From Pseudomonadota bacterium (GTDB lineage Bacteria; Pseudomonadota; Alphaproteobacteria; Micropepsales; Micropepsaceae), in contig JACQDN010000050.1 in NCBI GenBank assembly GCA_016201105.1, forward strand, positions 1 through 43,203: DNA of 43,203 nt. Direction: 5' to 3'. This document shows, piece after piece, positions 18,111-25,271 of this stretch. The notes under the pieces are model-generated. The model saw only the letters and a program-made list of their open reading frames with translations. It did not search any database and had not been told where the DNA came from. Within the stretch, counting starts at the first letter, position 1. The number at the start of each line of letters is the position of its first letter. The position numbers and the translations under genes were made by a program.

Positions 18111-18363
18111 GCATACGCCCGTTGTGACAGGCAAGGCGCGCTTCGCTGCTGAGCCAGGGCCGCGCCGACTTCACGATGAAGTTCGCGCGCTATGCGCCGA
18201 TGCCGAAGGGATCGCGGGAGGTATAGCGCGATTCCGCAGGCTGAGCAGGAAGGCCTGGGCGGTGAAAGCCGCCCACGCTGGCGCGCCCGGTGGCGCTTCA
18301 TTCGCCAGCGTGCGGTGGGTTCGCCGGAAACGGGAATTGTGTATCGTGTCCCGAACTCTCCTT

Positions 18364-18548
18364 AGGTGGAATCGGCCTTCAGCCGCAATCACCAGGGCAC
18401 GGGGCTGGGTCTGCCGCTCGCCACATCTCTCGCCGAATTGCACGGCGGGACGCTCGCGCTGGAAAGCGTGGTGGATCACGGGACGGCGGTGACGGTGATG
18501 TTGCCGGCAGGAAGGGTTGTGGCGTCGGCAGCGCGTGCGCAAGCGTAA
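18364..18548 (+). pseudogene. truncated 3' fragment of a histidine kinase
   Basis: An in-frame fragment encodes only the end of a HATPase domain: it starts at the segment before SAFSRNHQGTGLGLPLA and runs to its own stop (TAA at 18546-18548). It is homologous, to near the stop codon, to the intact kinase at 13214-15112, but everything upstream (membrane, PAS, HisKA) is missing. It abuts the 3' end of tRNA-Leu by two bases. Either it is the relic of a second, paralogous kinase or it arose from a duplication when the 15142-18110 cassette entered. The 250 bases before it hold nothing convincing. Confidence 0.85.
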
Positions 18549-18550
18549 TC

Positions 18551-18613
18551 TGGTGGCCCCGGACCGACTCGAACGGTCACGCTCGTTTCCGAGCTACGGA
18601 TTTTAAGTCCGTT
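18551..18613 (-). tRNA. tRNA-Leu(UAA), 3' half (interrupted gene)
   Basis: On the minus strand this contains the anticodon loop CTTAAAA, the 3' side of the anticodon stem (TCCGT), a long variable arm (GCTCGG AAA CGAGC), the T arm with GTTCGAGT, the acceptor strand CGGGGCC and an encoded CCA end at 18551-18553. The D arm and 5' acceptor strand are absent here and lie at 33125-33150. The acceptor strands of the two halves match over all 7 pairs, which proves they once formed one gene. As it stands, this half has no 5' exon. Confidence 0.93.
18599..18613 (+). repeat. attachment-site core, left copy
   Basis: GATTTTAAGTCCGTT, identical to 33110-33124. It is the anticodon stem-loop of tRNA-Leu(UAA), the usual target type of tyrosine integrases. 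Confidence 0.9.
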
Positions 18614-18669
18614 AATGCAATATGTAACTAATTGATATTATGTGATATATTAGCTGTCATCGTTCGTCC

Positions 18670-18689
18670 TGTGCTAATAATTGTGCTAA
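18670..18689 (+). promoter_or_regulatory. left-end arm-type integrase repeats
   Basis: Two direct copies of TGTGCTAA (18670-18677 and 18682-18689), spaced 12 bases start to start. The same octamer occurs near the right end, as expected for arm sites of a tyrosine recombinase. Confidence 0.7.
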
Positions 18690-18829
18690 ATTGTCAGTTT
18701 TCACGTTCCTAGCAGGACCGATTAGAGGCGCGCTGAGCCGGTTTGCCGTCGCCAGGTCATTTCATCCTTCGAACGCAGGATTTGGGCCTCTCCGCGATAT
18801 CCATCGAGATCAACTAACTGCCATGCGGT

Positions 18830-19516
18830 TTATCGGCCCTCGTCACTGGGGTCTTCCGCGTCCTCGTCCATTGAAAGGAGAGCGCCGAGATAAATAGACA
18901 CATCCTGAATCGTGACGACGTTTCTGCGAATTGCGAAATACTCCCGCACCGTCTTCAGGCTGGCCCCATACCTAGCATCGAATAGCTTTTTGATCTTTTC
19001 GTTCCTGCTTAGAACGCTCGAAAGCGCCCTTCCGCCGTTGAAGAATTTGAGAGGATGTTCAACACCTAGAACGTAGAGGAATTTTTGCTTCGAGCTTGGA
19101 TTCTCTGCAAGCATGTAGAAATCTTTGAAGAGAGAATTTTGCCGAATGGACTCTGGACCGCCACGCCAATTTATAAACTTGAATTCCGCAACTCGTTCAG
19201 AAGTCTCTAGGTCAAAGGGCCGCCCAGTGTTTCCAGCTCCCAGCGAGACATATTCAATGCGCTCTCCTTCTCTCAAGAGGTGGGGCAAACAAAGCAGTAT
19301 TCCCAGAGCGTGGATAACTACGTTTATCTGACCCGCGACGTGCTTCAGGAGCCCGGCGGCATTGAGTGCAACGTCGTTAGCACCGGTCGCAGGAATGGCA
19401 TTGCGGCAATCTGCTGCGTTTAGGCCTCGAAGTTGTGATTCCACCTCGGCCAGTCTGAGCGTTAGATCAGACCCACCAAATCTTTCTAACGCGGCTGCTG
19501 CTTCGATGAGATTCAT
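18830..19516 (-). CDS. unknown protein, possible PD-(D/E)XK nuclease
   Basis: A 228-aa protein I do not recognise. It contains GRPFDLETSERVAEFKFINW near residues 97-116. A D followed by an (A)ExK within a predicted beta hairpin is the pattern of PD-(D/E)XK nucleases, so a nuclease role in the neighbouring defence cluster is possible; this is inference from one motif. There are no membrane segments. It is the last of three overlapping minus-strand ORFs (20160 to 18830) transcribed divergently from the XRE/HNH pair. Its start at 19516 lies inside the preceding ORF and has only a weak ribosome site, which suggests coupling. Confidence 0.6.
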   Translation of the reverse strand: MNLIEAAAALERFGGSDLTLRLAEVESQLRGLNAADCRNAIPATGANDVALNAAGLLKHVAGQINVVIHALGILLCLPHLLREGERIEYVSLGAGNTGRPFDLETSERVAEFKFINWRGGPESIRQNSLFKDFYMLAENPSSKQKFLYVLGVEHPLKFFNGGRALSSVLSRNEKIKKLFDARYGASLKTVREYFAIRRNVVTIQDVSIYLGALLSMDEDAEDPSDEGR

Positions 19517-19856
19517 GTCTGACAGACTTCTTAGTTCTCCAACGGAATAGGACTAAGCGTAGCGATTCGTCCAGTTCGGCAGTTAGATGCTGATCTTCTG
19601 CTTCTTCCTTATGGTCTGCTAGAGGTTGCACATGCAACCTGACTAGCCGCGCGGCAATGAGCGGGGTTAAGCCGTCAAGATCGCAGAACGTGGGTGGTGC
19701 GGGCCGGAGCGCAGCGACTACCCGGTCACGTTCTGCGCTCGCATTGGTCTTGACGGCGAAGGGGCGCAGCTCCTCTCCCCTTCTTCCCGATGCTGAGTTC
19801 ACATGTGGTGGCGGTGTGGTGGTTTCTGTGCTGCTAACCGAATTCTGATCGTCCAT
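19467..19856 (-). CDS. unknown protein in the element's left ORF cluster
   Basis: A 129-aa product starting MDDQNSVSSTET; the N-terminal 35 residues are Ser/Thr/Pro-rich and probably disordered, and the central part has LTPLIAARLVRLHVQPL. The C-terminus is basic. No known domain. It overlaps the preceding ORF (19834-20160) by 23 bases and the following one (18830-19516) by 50 bases, an arrangement more like a coupled operon than chance, but coding is not certain because the frame shows no conserved family feature. Confidence 0.45.
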   Translation of the reverse strand: MDDQNSVSSTETTTPPPHVNSASGRRGEELRPFAVKTNASAERDRVVAALRPAPPTFCDLDGLTPLIAARLVRLHVQPLADHKEEAEDQHLTAELDESLRLVLFRWRTKKSVRHESHRSSSRVRKIWWV

Positions 19857-20160
19857 TGGCCAGGTCTTCCAAATCTTGAAGATCGACACTGCCGAGGCTG
19901 TCCCGAGCTGGCTTGAACGAAGGGCAAGCGACAATGCTCTGTAGATCAACCTGTTGAAGGAACATAACGGTATATGAAGCCTTCCTCTTATCGAGCGATA
20001 TCGTGAAGCTGCCGCGCATTACAGCGGTCAAAACCGCCGTGACATGCGCCCGAGTGGGACAAGCAAACGTTTTCCATGAAACGACAACCCGCTTTGGCAC
20101 TTGGCGTTCTTCTTCCGCCACAGCCTGAAGTTGGCTTTGAGAGAGCAACTTTCTCGCCAT
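19834..20160 (-). CDS. unknown 108-aa protein
   Basis: The product starts MARKLLSQSQLQAVAEEE and contains a hydrophobic/beta-rich middle (GSFTISLDKRKASYTVMFL). I do not recognise it. The ATG at 20160 is preceded by GAGGG at a good distance. It is divergent from the XRE regulator gene (20227), with a 66-bp shared regulatory gap, so the regulator may control both directions. It is the first gene of the three-ORF minus-strand run. Confidence 0.6.
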   Translation of the reverse strand: MARKLLSQSQLQAVAEEERQVPKRVVVSWKTFACPTRAHVTAVLTAVMRGSFTISLDKRKASYTVMFLQQVDLQSIVACPSFKPARDSLGSVDLQDLEDLANGRSEFG

Positions 20161-20226
20161 GTACCCTCACTGAACTCAGAAAGTGCGACTCAGCCGATAC
20201 GTATAGTGTGTAGACGTAAAGTCGTC
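20161..20226. promoter_or_regulatory. shared control region with palindrome ATACGTAT
   Basis: This 66-bp gap lies between divergent genes and includes the 8-bp palindrome ATACGTAT (20197-20204) and GACGTAAAGTC nearby. It is a plausible operator for the XRE protein encoded next to it; no C-box of a known class is clear. Confidence 0.4.
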
Positions 20227-20487
20227 ATGACTGAAAATACTCCGATGATTCGGGCTCCGCGACGAAGCACAAAAAGCTTACAGTCTATTATTGCCGCTAA
20301 TGTGCAGCGAAGGCGACACGCGCTTGGGCTCTCACAAGAAGCGTTCGCCGATATCTGCGGATATCACAGAACCTATATCGGGGCTATCGAACGTGGAGAG
20401 CGAAACATAACCATTTCAACGCTGTGCGCTTTGGCTGTCGCACTGAAAGTGGACCCCAAAGACCTTCTGGTGAAGAGCGATGGCTGA
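20227..20487 (+). CDS. XRE family regulator (restriction C-protein-like)
   Basis: An 86-aa protein that is almost entirely one HTH_3 domain: VQRRRHALGLSQEAFADICGYHRTYIGAIERGERNITISTLCALA spans about residues 28-72. Size and context match controller (C) proteins of type II restriction systems, which repress or activate the endonuclease and themselves. I chose ATG 20227 (MTENTP); no Shine-Dalgarno is visible, as often in leaderless C genes. Its stop overlaps the start of the HNH endonuclease gene by 8 bases, so the two are coupled. The longer open frame upstream runs into the divergent gene and is not coding. Confidence 0.85.
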   Translation: MTENTPMIRAPRRSTKSLQSIIAANVQRRRHALGLSQEAFADICGYHRTYIGAIERGERNITISTLCALAVALKVDPKDLLVKSDG

Positions 20488-21220
20488 GCTAAAGGACTTA
20501 CGGCTCACCCCCGCGGCTAGCCTTTCGCCAGAATTTCTTTCGCTTTGTAAGAGCGTGAACGCAAAGCGTGCGCGGACCGTCATTGATCACATCTTGAAGC
20601 ATGGCGTTATCACGAACGAGGATTTAAGCGAGCAATACGGATACGATCACCCTCCACGAGCTATTCGAGACGTTCGCGAAAACGGAATCCCTTTAGTAAC
20701 TCACAAAATCAAGAGCCCAAAGACAGGCCGAAAAATCGGCGCGTACACTTTCGATGATCTTGCAAACGTCAAGCGGGGCCGAATTGGCGGTCGAAAGGCG
20801 TTCTCGAAACAATTCAAACAATTGCTTATCGACACGTACGGTGCTCGCGATGCTTTTACAAACGAAGCGCTCGACGAACGGTATCTGCAAATCGATCACC
20901 GGATTCCGTATGAAATCTCTGGTGACGGCGAGGAGCTAGCGAGCCGGGACTTCATGTTGATTGACGCGTCATCACAACGGACCAAGAGCTGGTCGTGTGA
21001 ACATTGTCGAAACTTTCTTGAGCTGCACGACGCATCCATATGCAAAAAATGCTTCTGGGCATCGCCAGAAGCGTACGATCACGTCGCGATGGAACAAAAG
21101 CGGCGTCTGGACATAGTGTGGGCAGGCAAGGAAGTTTCCGAATATGAAAGCGCAAGAAAGTTATCCGCCAAGCTTGGCGTATCGTTAAGCGCGTACGTGA
21201 AGCAGCTATTGCGCAAATAG
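20480..21220 (+). CDS. HNH endonuclease with winged-helix N-terminus and zinc ribbon
   Basis: A 246-aa protein. Residues 1-100 look like a winged-helix/HTH region (RARTVIDHILKHGVITNEDL). An HNH core follows, with LQIDHRIPYE placing the catalytic His at H140, and a CxxC...CxxC zinc ribbon at C173, C176, C188 and C191. The C-terminal tail (VSEYESARKLSAKLGVSLSAYVKQLL) resembles a small ribbon-helix-type segment. It sits between an XRE C-like gene and a DNA adenine methylase, so it is the probable restriction enzyme of a type II system. Recognition sequence unknown. It is convergent with the methylase, and the two reading frames overlap by 15 bases. Confidence 0.82.
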   Translation: MAELKDLRLTPAASLSPEFLSLCKSVNAKRARTVIDHILKHGVITNEDLSEQYGYDHPPRAIRDVRENGIPLVTHKIKSPKTGRKIGAYTFDDLANVKRGRIGGRKAFSKQFKQLLIDTYGARDAFTNEALDERYLQIDHRIPYEISGDGEELASRDFMLIDASSQRTKSWSCEHCRNFLELHDASICKKCFWASPEAYDHVAMEQKRRLDIVWAGKEVSEYESARKLSAKLGVSLSAYVKQLLRK

Positions 21221-22117
21221 CTCAATCTGTGGGGCAGGCTCCTTCTCATAGTTGGGGAGTGTCGGTAGCTTGCCGACCAAGTCTGCTGAGATATAGATGC
21301 TCTCTAACGTTTCCTCGCTTCGGCCAGTTAGTGTCGCTTGTGAGGAGCGGCCCGCATGAATGTAAAGGTGGGTGGCCTTCAAGCTCTCCGGTAAGCGCTC
21401 ACCGTATTCCTTGTCACCCGTTTTTCCGTCGTAAGACAGAATGAAGGGCACCCGTCGTTGATTTAGATTGGCAAGAGAAGCGATCAGTCGCTCGCGTTCG
21501 AGCTGAGCTGCATAGCGTTTGTCCCGTCCATAAGTCGTGCCCTGGTACGGTGGGTCCATATAGACGAGATCGGTCGTACGCGCCTGAGTGATACAATCCG
21601 CAAAGTCCATGCAGACGACCTCAGTCCGGCCACGCAAGAGTGCGCTTACTTTGTGTGCGGTAGCGGTGAATTTTTTTGGATGCATGCCATTGCGTCTTTT
21701 GTCAACGGACTGCGTAAAATCTCCATGACGGTTAAACCGTATAGCGTTTTTGACACATCGAGCGATGAGATAAAGTAACAGCGTGGGGTCTCTGTCCGCA
21801 TTGTAGCGAGCGCGAATTTCGTTGAAGTGGGTCGGCCCTACAGAAAATTGTGAGTCCCATAAAACCTTGTAACGTCCGCTGATTTCTTCCGGATCGTCGA
21901 TTATCAATGTCCAAAGTGATACAAGTGCTGGATAGACGTCTCCCAGCACGAACCGCTTTGCAAGGTTGCGATTCGCAGCATAGAGCGAGATAGCTGCCGA
22001 ACCCGCAAAGGGCTCGTACAGGGTGTCGATGCCCTTGGGAATGAGTCTACAGATGCGAGGGGCCAGAGAGCGTTTGCTGCCTTGGTAGGGTATCGGTTGC
22101 AGTGTGAGCGGATTCAT
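21206..22117 (-). CDS. D12-class N6-adenine DNA methyltransferase
   Basis: The 303-aa product is a Dam/MboI-like adenine methylase: N-terminal PYQGSKRSLAPRI (SAM-binding region, residues 9-21), YEPFAGSAAISL (motif I) near residue 35, and the catalytic DPPY at residues 188-191. It should protect DNA from the adjacent HNH endonuclease. Length fits D12-class enzymes (about 270-310 aa). The start MNPLTLQ is the first ATG of the frame. Transcription from the opposite strand to the endonuclease, with converging ends, is common in type II systems. Its specificity could be GATC or a related site, but this cannot be read from sequence alone. Confidence 0.92.
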   Translation of the reverse strand: MNPLTLQPIPYQGSKRSLAPRICRLIPKGIDTLYEPFAGSAAISLYAANRNLAKRFVLGDVYPALVSLWTLIIDDPEEISGRYKVLWDSQFSVGPTHFNEIRARYNADRDPTLLLYLIARCVKNAIRFNRHGDFTQSVDKRRNGMHPKKFTATAHKVSALLRGRTEVVCMDFADCITQARTTDLVYMDPPYQGTTYGRDKRYAAQLERERLIASLANLNQRRVPFILSYDGKTGDKEYGERLPESLKATHLYIHAGRSSQATLTGRSEETLESIYISADLVGKLPTLPNYEKEPAPQIELFAQ

Positions 22118-22542
22118 CTGAGCGCCTTTGCCATTTACCCATGCTACTAATAGTCATCATAATTTGCAACCACTGGAAAAAGTCCAAAACAGGCAGCTTA
22201 GGCTAGGCTTTCGGCTTGTGAGACGAGACGGACGGAACACTCACGAACAGCAGATTGATGTGAAGTGATTCTGCACTACCTTTGTGATTCGCGTAAGTGC
22301 CGTTTTTGCTTCCATAGGTGAGACACTTATCATGGAGGGTAAGCTTCAAGGCTTCATCCCCGTACCAACTCTCTTCCGGATACTCGCTGACTTTAGAAAT
22401 TTTCGGATTGGCTGTTGGCGATTGGCGGGCGGCTCCATAGCCGCATTCTCAAACAGAGCTCTAGTGATGAGTCTGCGGACGGCCCTAAAGAACGCCGCAA
22501 GCACTCGGATCGTAACCAACCAGCACCGGCCCAGCGCTGCCC
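22118..22542. other. non-coding gap, nothing recognised
   Basis: A + strand frame is open here but has no ribosome site and runs into the relaxase antisense strand. I see no RNA gene or repeat. It holds the methylase upstream region and the sequence downstream of the relaxase gene. Confidence 0.5.
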
Positions 22543-23832
22543 TCATCGGCTCCGGGTGCGGCCTCCACCCGGAGCCTCGTGCTGCCGGTCGGGGTCTCGT
22601 TCGTAGTGTTCGTCGTAATCCCGTTCTTTTTCGGGAGTATCAATTAACCGCTTCATTCGTTGCTGCTGCGCCTCAGTCATTTCCACGTTGTCGAATTTCG
22701 AAGTAACGCGTTCGTTGCCTTTGCTTTGAGTTGATGAAATTTCATCACCCTCCTGCGCACGTTCGCTGTGATGTTCGTCAAGCAAACGTGCGATGCGCTC
22801 CTCGTCCTCCGATTTCCCGGCAGAGCCTTCCGTCACCTCAGGTGTGCGACTGTCGCGGGCCTTCTCGCCGCTCTCGATCCGGTGCCACGCGGTATCGCGG
22901 CCGGCCATTTCGTTCAGGTCTTCTTGCCGCCTTGCATGATCCTTCAGGGCCGTTTGCGACTGCGTCACGTAATCTTCGCCGCGAGAGTATGAGGCTTCTA
23001 GTTTGGCTTCCTGCCTGCGCCGCTCGCGCTCTTCGGCAATCTCTCTCGCCTCCTCAGTGCTGGGCAATTTTTCCCTGTCGATTGGGGCCATGAATTCGCG
23101 AAGTTCAGCCGCTTTCATGCCCTCGATGCGCCGCGTAAGGGAGTGGATCCCGCCTGCTCGATCCACGATCACAAAGTCGCGCCGGTCGCCCTTTGCGAGA
23201 ATGTAGTCGCGCTCGTGAAGCGCTGCGTGAAAAGCCTGGGCGTTGTCGCTGGCTTTGAAGATTTCGGTTACCGCGGCGGTCACCATCTTGCCTTTGATTC
23301 CGGTGCGCTCTTCTTGCCGCAGTTCCGCCCGCGAAGGCGTGCGCTCGGGCCTTTCGACACCTTCTCGTTCGGCATGTGCGCCCTGCACCCGCTCGTGCCC
23401 GAAGCGGCGTTCAAGATCGCGGGAGACTTCTTCGTGCTTGCGGTAGTTGTGGCTGTCGCTGACGGACTTCATTTGGTCGAGGTCGATCCGGGACCACACG
23501 ATATGAATATGCTCGCGGCCCAGCTTTTCGTGCATGACGACGACGCGCGAGTGGCCGGTGAGCCCCAGCTTTTCCTCCAGCGCGTCGATGGCCTCGATGC
23601 GCTGTTCCGGCGAGAGGCGGTGCGGCGGCTCTGGGCTCATGGCGGCATGGTAGAGCGACTTTTCGCAGCGCGTGCCGAGGGCGTAGGCGTCCATTTCGAC
23701 GAGCGCGCCGCGCAAATCCTGCGCGACGGTGCCTTTGGTTTCGAGGAGCGTCACGCGCTCGTTCTTCTCGGCGTTGCCGAGATGAGCAGCCAGCGCCCCT
23801 GGTCCGGCGCGGGATTTGCCCTTGACGATCAC
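22543..23832 (-). CDS. relaxase / mobilization nuclease
   Basis: A 429-aa MobA/VirD2-type relaxase, which nicks DNA at oriT and pilots the strand into the recipient. The metal-binding histidines are in VVMHEKLGREHIHIVW (H101, H108, H110). A Tyr (Y61, in KSLYHAAMS) lies in the conserved position ahead of this motif. The second half (residues 250-429) is charged, helical and probably disordered, with many Glu/Arg. The gene starts with GTG at 23832, overlapping the MobC stop (GTGA). It lacks primase or helicase domains, so it is a short mobilization-type relaxase. It works with the coupling protein at 25272. Confidence 0.9.
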   Translation of the reverse strand: MIVKGKSRAGPGALAAHLGNAEKNERVTLLETKGTVAQDLRGALVEMDAYALGTRCEKSLYHAAMSPEPPHRLSPEQRIEAIDALEEKLGLTGHSRVVVMHEKLGREHIHIVWSRIDLDQMKSVSDSHNYRKHEEVSRDLERRFGHERVQGAHAEREGVERPERTPSRAELRQEERTGIKGKMVTAAVTEIFKASDNAQAFHAALHERDYILAKGDRRDFVIVDRAGGIHSLTRRIEGMKAAELREFMAPIDREKLPSTEEAREIAEERERRRQEAKLEASYSRGEDYVTQSQTALKDHARRQEDLNEMAGRDTAWHRIESGEKARDSRTPEVTEGSAGKSEDEERIARLLDEHHSERAQEGDEISSTQSKGNERVTSKFDNVEMTEAQQQRMKRLIDTPEKERDYDEHYERDPDRQHEAPGGGRTRSR

Positions 23833-24185
23833 GGCTCGCGCCCAAGGGACTTGAGAACGGCGTCGCGCATTTCGAGAATGGCGCGATAGGCAGCGTTGAT
23901 CTCGCCCTCGTAAACGATCACGCCCGAGTTCTTGTCCTTGGCGAGCTGATTGAGGTTGCCGCCGATCTTGCCGAGTTCGCCCAGGAGGCGGGCAAGCTCC
24001 CGGCGCTCGACGGCAGGTCTGCGAACCTGACGCGGTGCAGGTGCGCCAAGCAGGGTGTTGCGGGCGTAGCTGCCGGGCATCAACCCTGCGCGCTCGGCTG
24101 CTTCGTCAATTGCCGCCCGTTCGTCGGGGCTGAGACGAACGGTCAGGTGGCGATTGCGAACCCGCTTTTCGCTGCCGTGGGTCAT
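23829..24185 (-). CDS. mobC: MobC-like plasmid mobilization protein
   Basis: This 118-aa relaxosome accessory protein has a ribbon-helix-helix N-terminal region (RNRHLTVRLSPDERAAIDEAAERAGL, about residues 11-36) and the C-terminal MobC helix pair (ELARLLGELGKIGGNLNQLAKDKN). Such proteins bind oriT DNA and help the relaxase melt it. I chose ATG 24185 (MTHGSEK); the open frame upstream lies in the hairpin-rich region and is low-complexity. The start adjoins the oriT candidate, and its stop overlaps the relaxase start, so the two are one operon. Confidence 0.9.
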   Translation of the reverse strand: MTHGSEKRVRNRHLTVRLSPDERAAIDEAAERAGLMPGSYARNTLLGAPAPRQVRRPAVERRELARLLGELGKIGGNLNQLAKDKNSGVIVYEGEINAAYRAILEMRDAVLKSLGREP

Positions 24186-24480
24186 GGCGGCGTCCTTCGG
24201 CGATAGCGGGGTTGGGGCAGGAAGGGGCTCCGCTCCTTCCGCGCTGGGGTCTCGGGGAGCAAGGCTCCTTGAGCGCGGGTGCCGAGGGGGCGTACCCTTC
24301 GGTCGGTGGAGTCGGAGGCGAAGCGCTCCGGCGCGGGTGATCCAACGAGGGGCAAGGCTCCTCTTGGCCGGGGTGCACGGGGCTGGAAGTCCCCTGCCAA
24401 GCCGCGCGGCGCGCAAGGGTTTGAGGCCCCGCCGAAAGCCCGAAGCGCACTACCGCGCACGGCTTGCCCTGTCCCTTATC
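24186..24480. other. hairpin-rich candidate origin of transfer
   Basis: No gene. It contains several short GC-rich inverted repeats in a row: GGAAGGGGC / GCTCCTTCC (24220-24240), GGAGC / GCTCC with an AAG loop (24256-24268), and GAGGGGC / GCTCCTC with the same AAG loop (24347-24363). Its place directly upstream of mobC-relaxase, pointing away from the coupling gene, is the usual location of oriT. The nic site cannot be identified from sequence alone. Confidence 0.5.
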
Positions 24481-24728
24481 CTCAAAATCATCCTATCAAA
24501 CTCACAAAAATGACGCCGGTTCAAATATCGATATCGGTCCAAATTTTGTGGAAGGCAGGGCAGCTACCTTCCGGTCCGGCTAACGCTCGGACTGATTCGC
24601 GCCATACACCCGGAAAATACTTTCACACCGGAGAAATCGTCCGTGGCACCGCAGCAAAAATAGCTCCGGGATTGAGCCCAGCCGGATTCTGGTAGGTTGT
24701 TGCCGCCGAATGGCTGCGGACATGCTTA

Positions 24729-25265
24729 ATGGTAAATCCAGTCTCCGATACCGATGCAGTTATCGCCATCGTCGTTTTCGCGGCGGCCTCCATTTGGGCA
24801 TGGTGGCCGAAGGGACCGCGCTTCATCGTCGATGAACGTGGCGAGCGCCAGCGCGTCGATCACTGGAACCGGGGCGAGCCCGTCTACAATCCCAAGACCT
24901 GGCAACAGCGGGTATTCGAAGAAGCGACATTTAAAAAACAGCGGCGGCGCAAATTACTCGAAGCCGTCATCACCGTAGCGATAATCCTTGGTATTGCAGT
25001 TTGGGCGGGCCCGCTGCTGGGTGGCATGATTGTCCTTGCCGCAATGTTTGTCGTTCCGATACCGCTCGCCTTTTTCGTCATTCCACCTCTCTGGACGGAA
25101 ATCCGCTATCAGCTGGGTGACCAGGGCATCGAGGGGGCCAAGGTTCTCGACAAGAAGCCGGGGCCGCAACCCGGACGCGAGGTTGTCGAAACGCAAAAGG
25201 CGCACGGTGACGCGCAGCTTGCGAGCGAAGCCGAAGCGCTCACCTTGCTGAATTCGAAAAACTGA
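24729..25265 (+). CDS. membrane protein preceding the coupling protein
   Basis: A 178-aa protein with one N-terminal hydrophobic segment (about residues 8-26) and two more (about residues 80-125), a short cytoplasmic part between them, and a charged tail. No named domain. It ends 6 bases before the TraG/VirD4 gene, so the two are cotranscribed. Because that coupling protein lacks its usual membrane segments, this protein may serve as the separate membrane anchor; that is inference. The 240 bases before its start hold no gene and probably the promoter; the region from 24480 is markedly AT-richer than the oriT candidate. Confidence 0.7.
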   Translation: MVNPVSDTDAVIAIVVFAAASIWAWWPKGPRFIVDERGERQRVDHWNRGEPVYNPKTWQQRVFEEATFKKQRRRKLLEAVITVAIILGIAVWAGPLLGGMIVLAAMFVVPIPLAFFVIPPLWTEIRYQLGDQGIEGAKVLDKKPGPQPGREVVETQKAHGDAQLASEAEALTLLNSKN

Positions 25266-25271
25266 GAAACC

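Noticed and set aside
18111..18363. Relic gene between the AraC regulator and the kinase fragment
   Set aside because: A short frame (SQGRADFTMKFARYAPMP) looks protein-like but is too short and unrecognised to call.
22284..22706. + strand open frame of 140 codons before and across the relaxase end
   Set aside because: No ribosome site, no recognisable family, and half of it is antisense to the relaxase gene.
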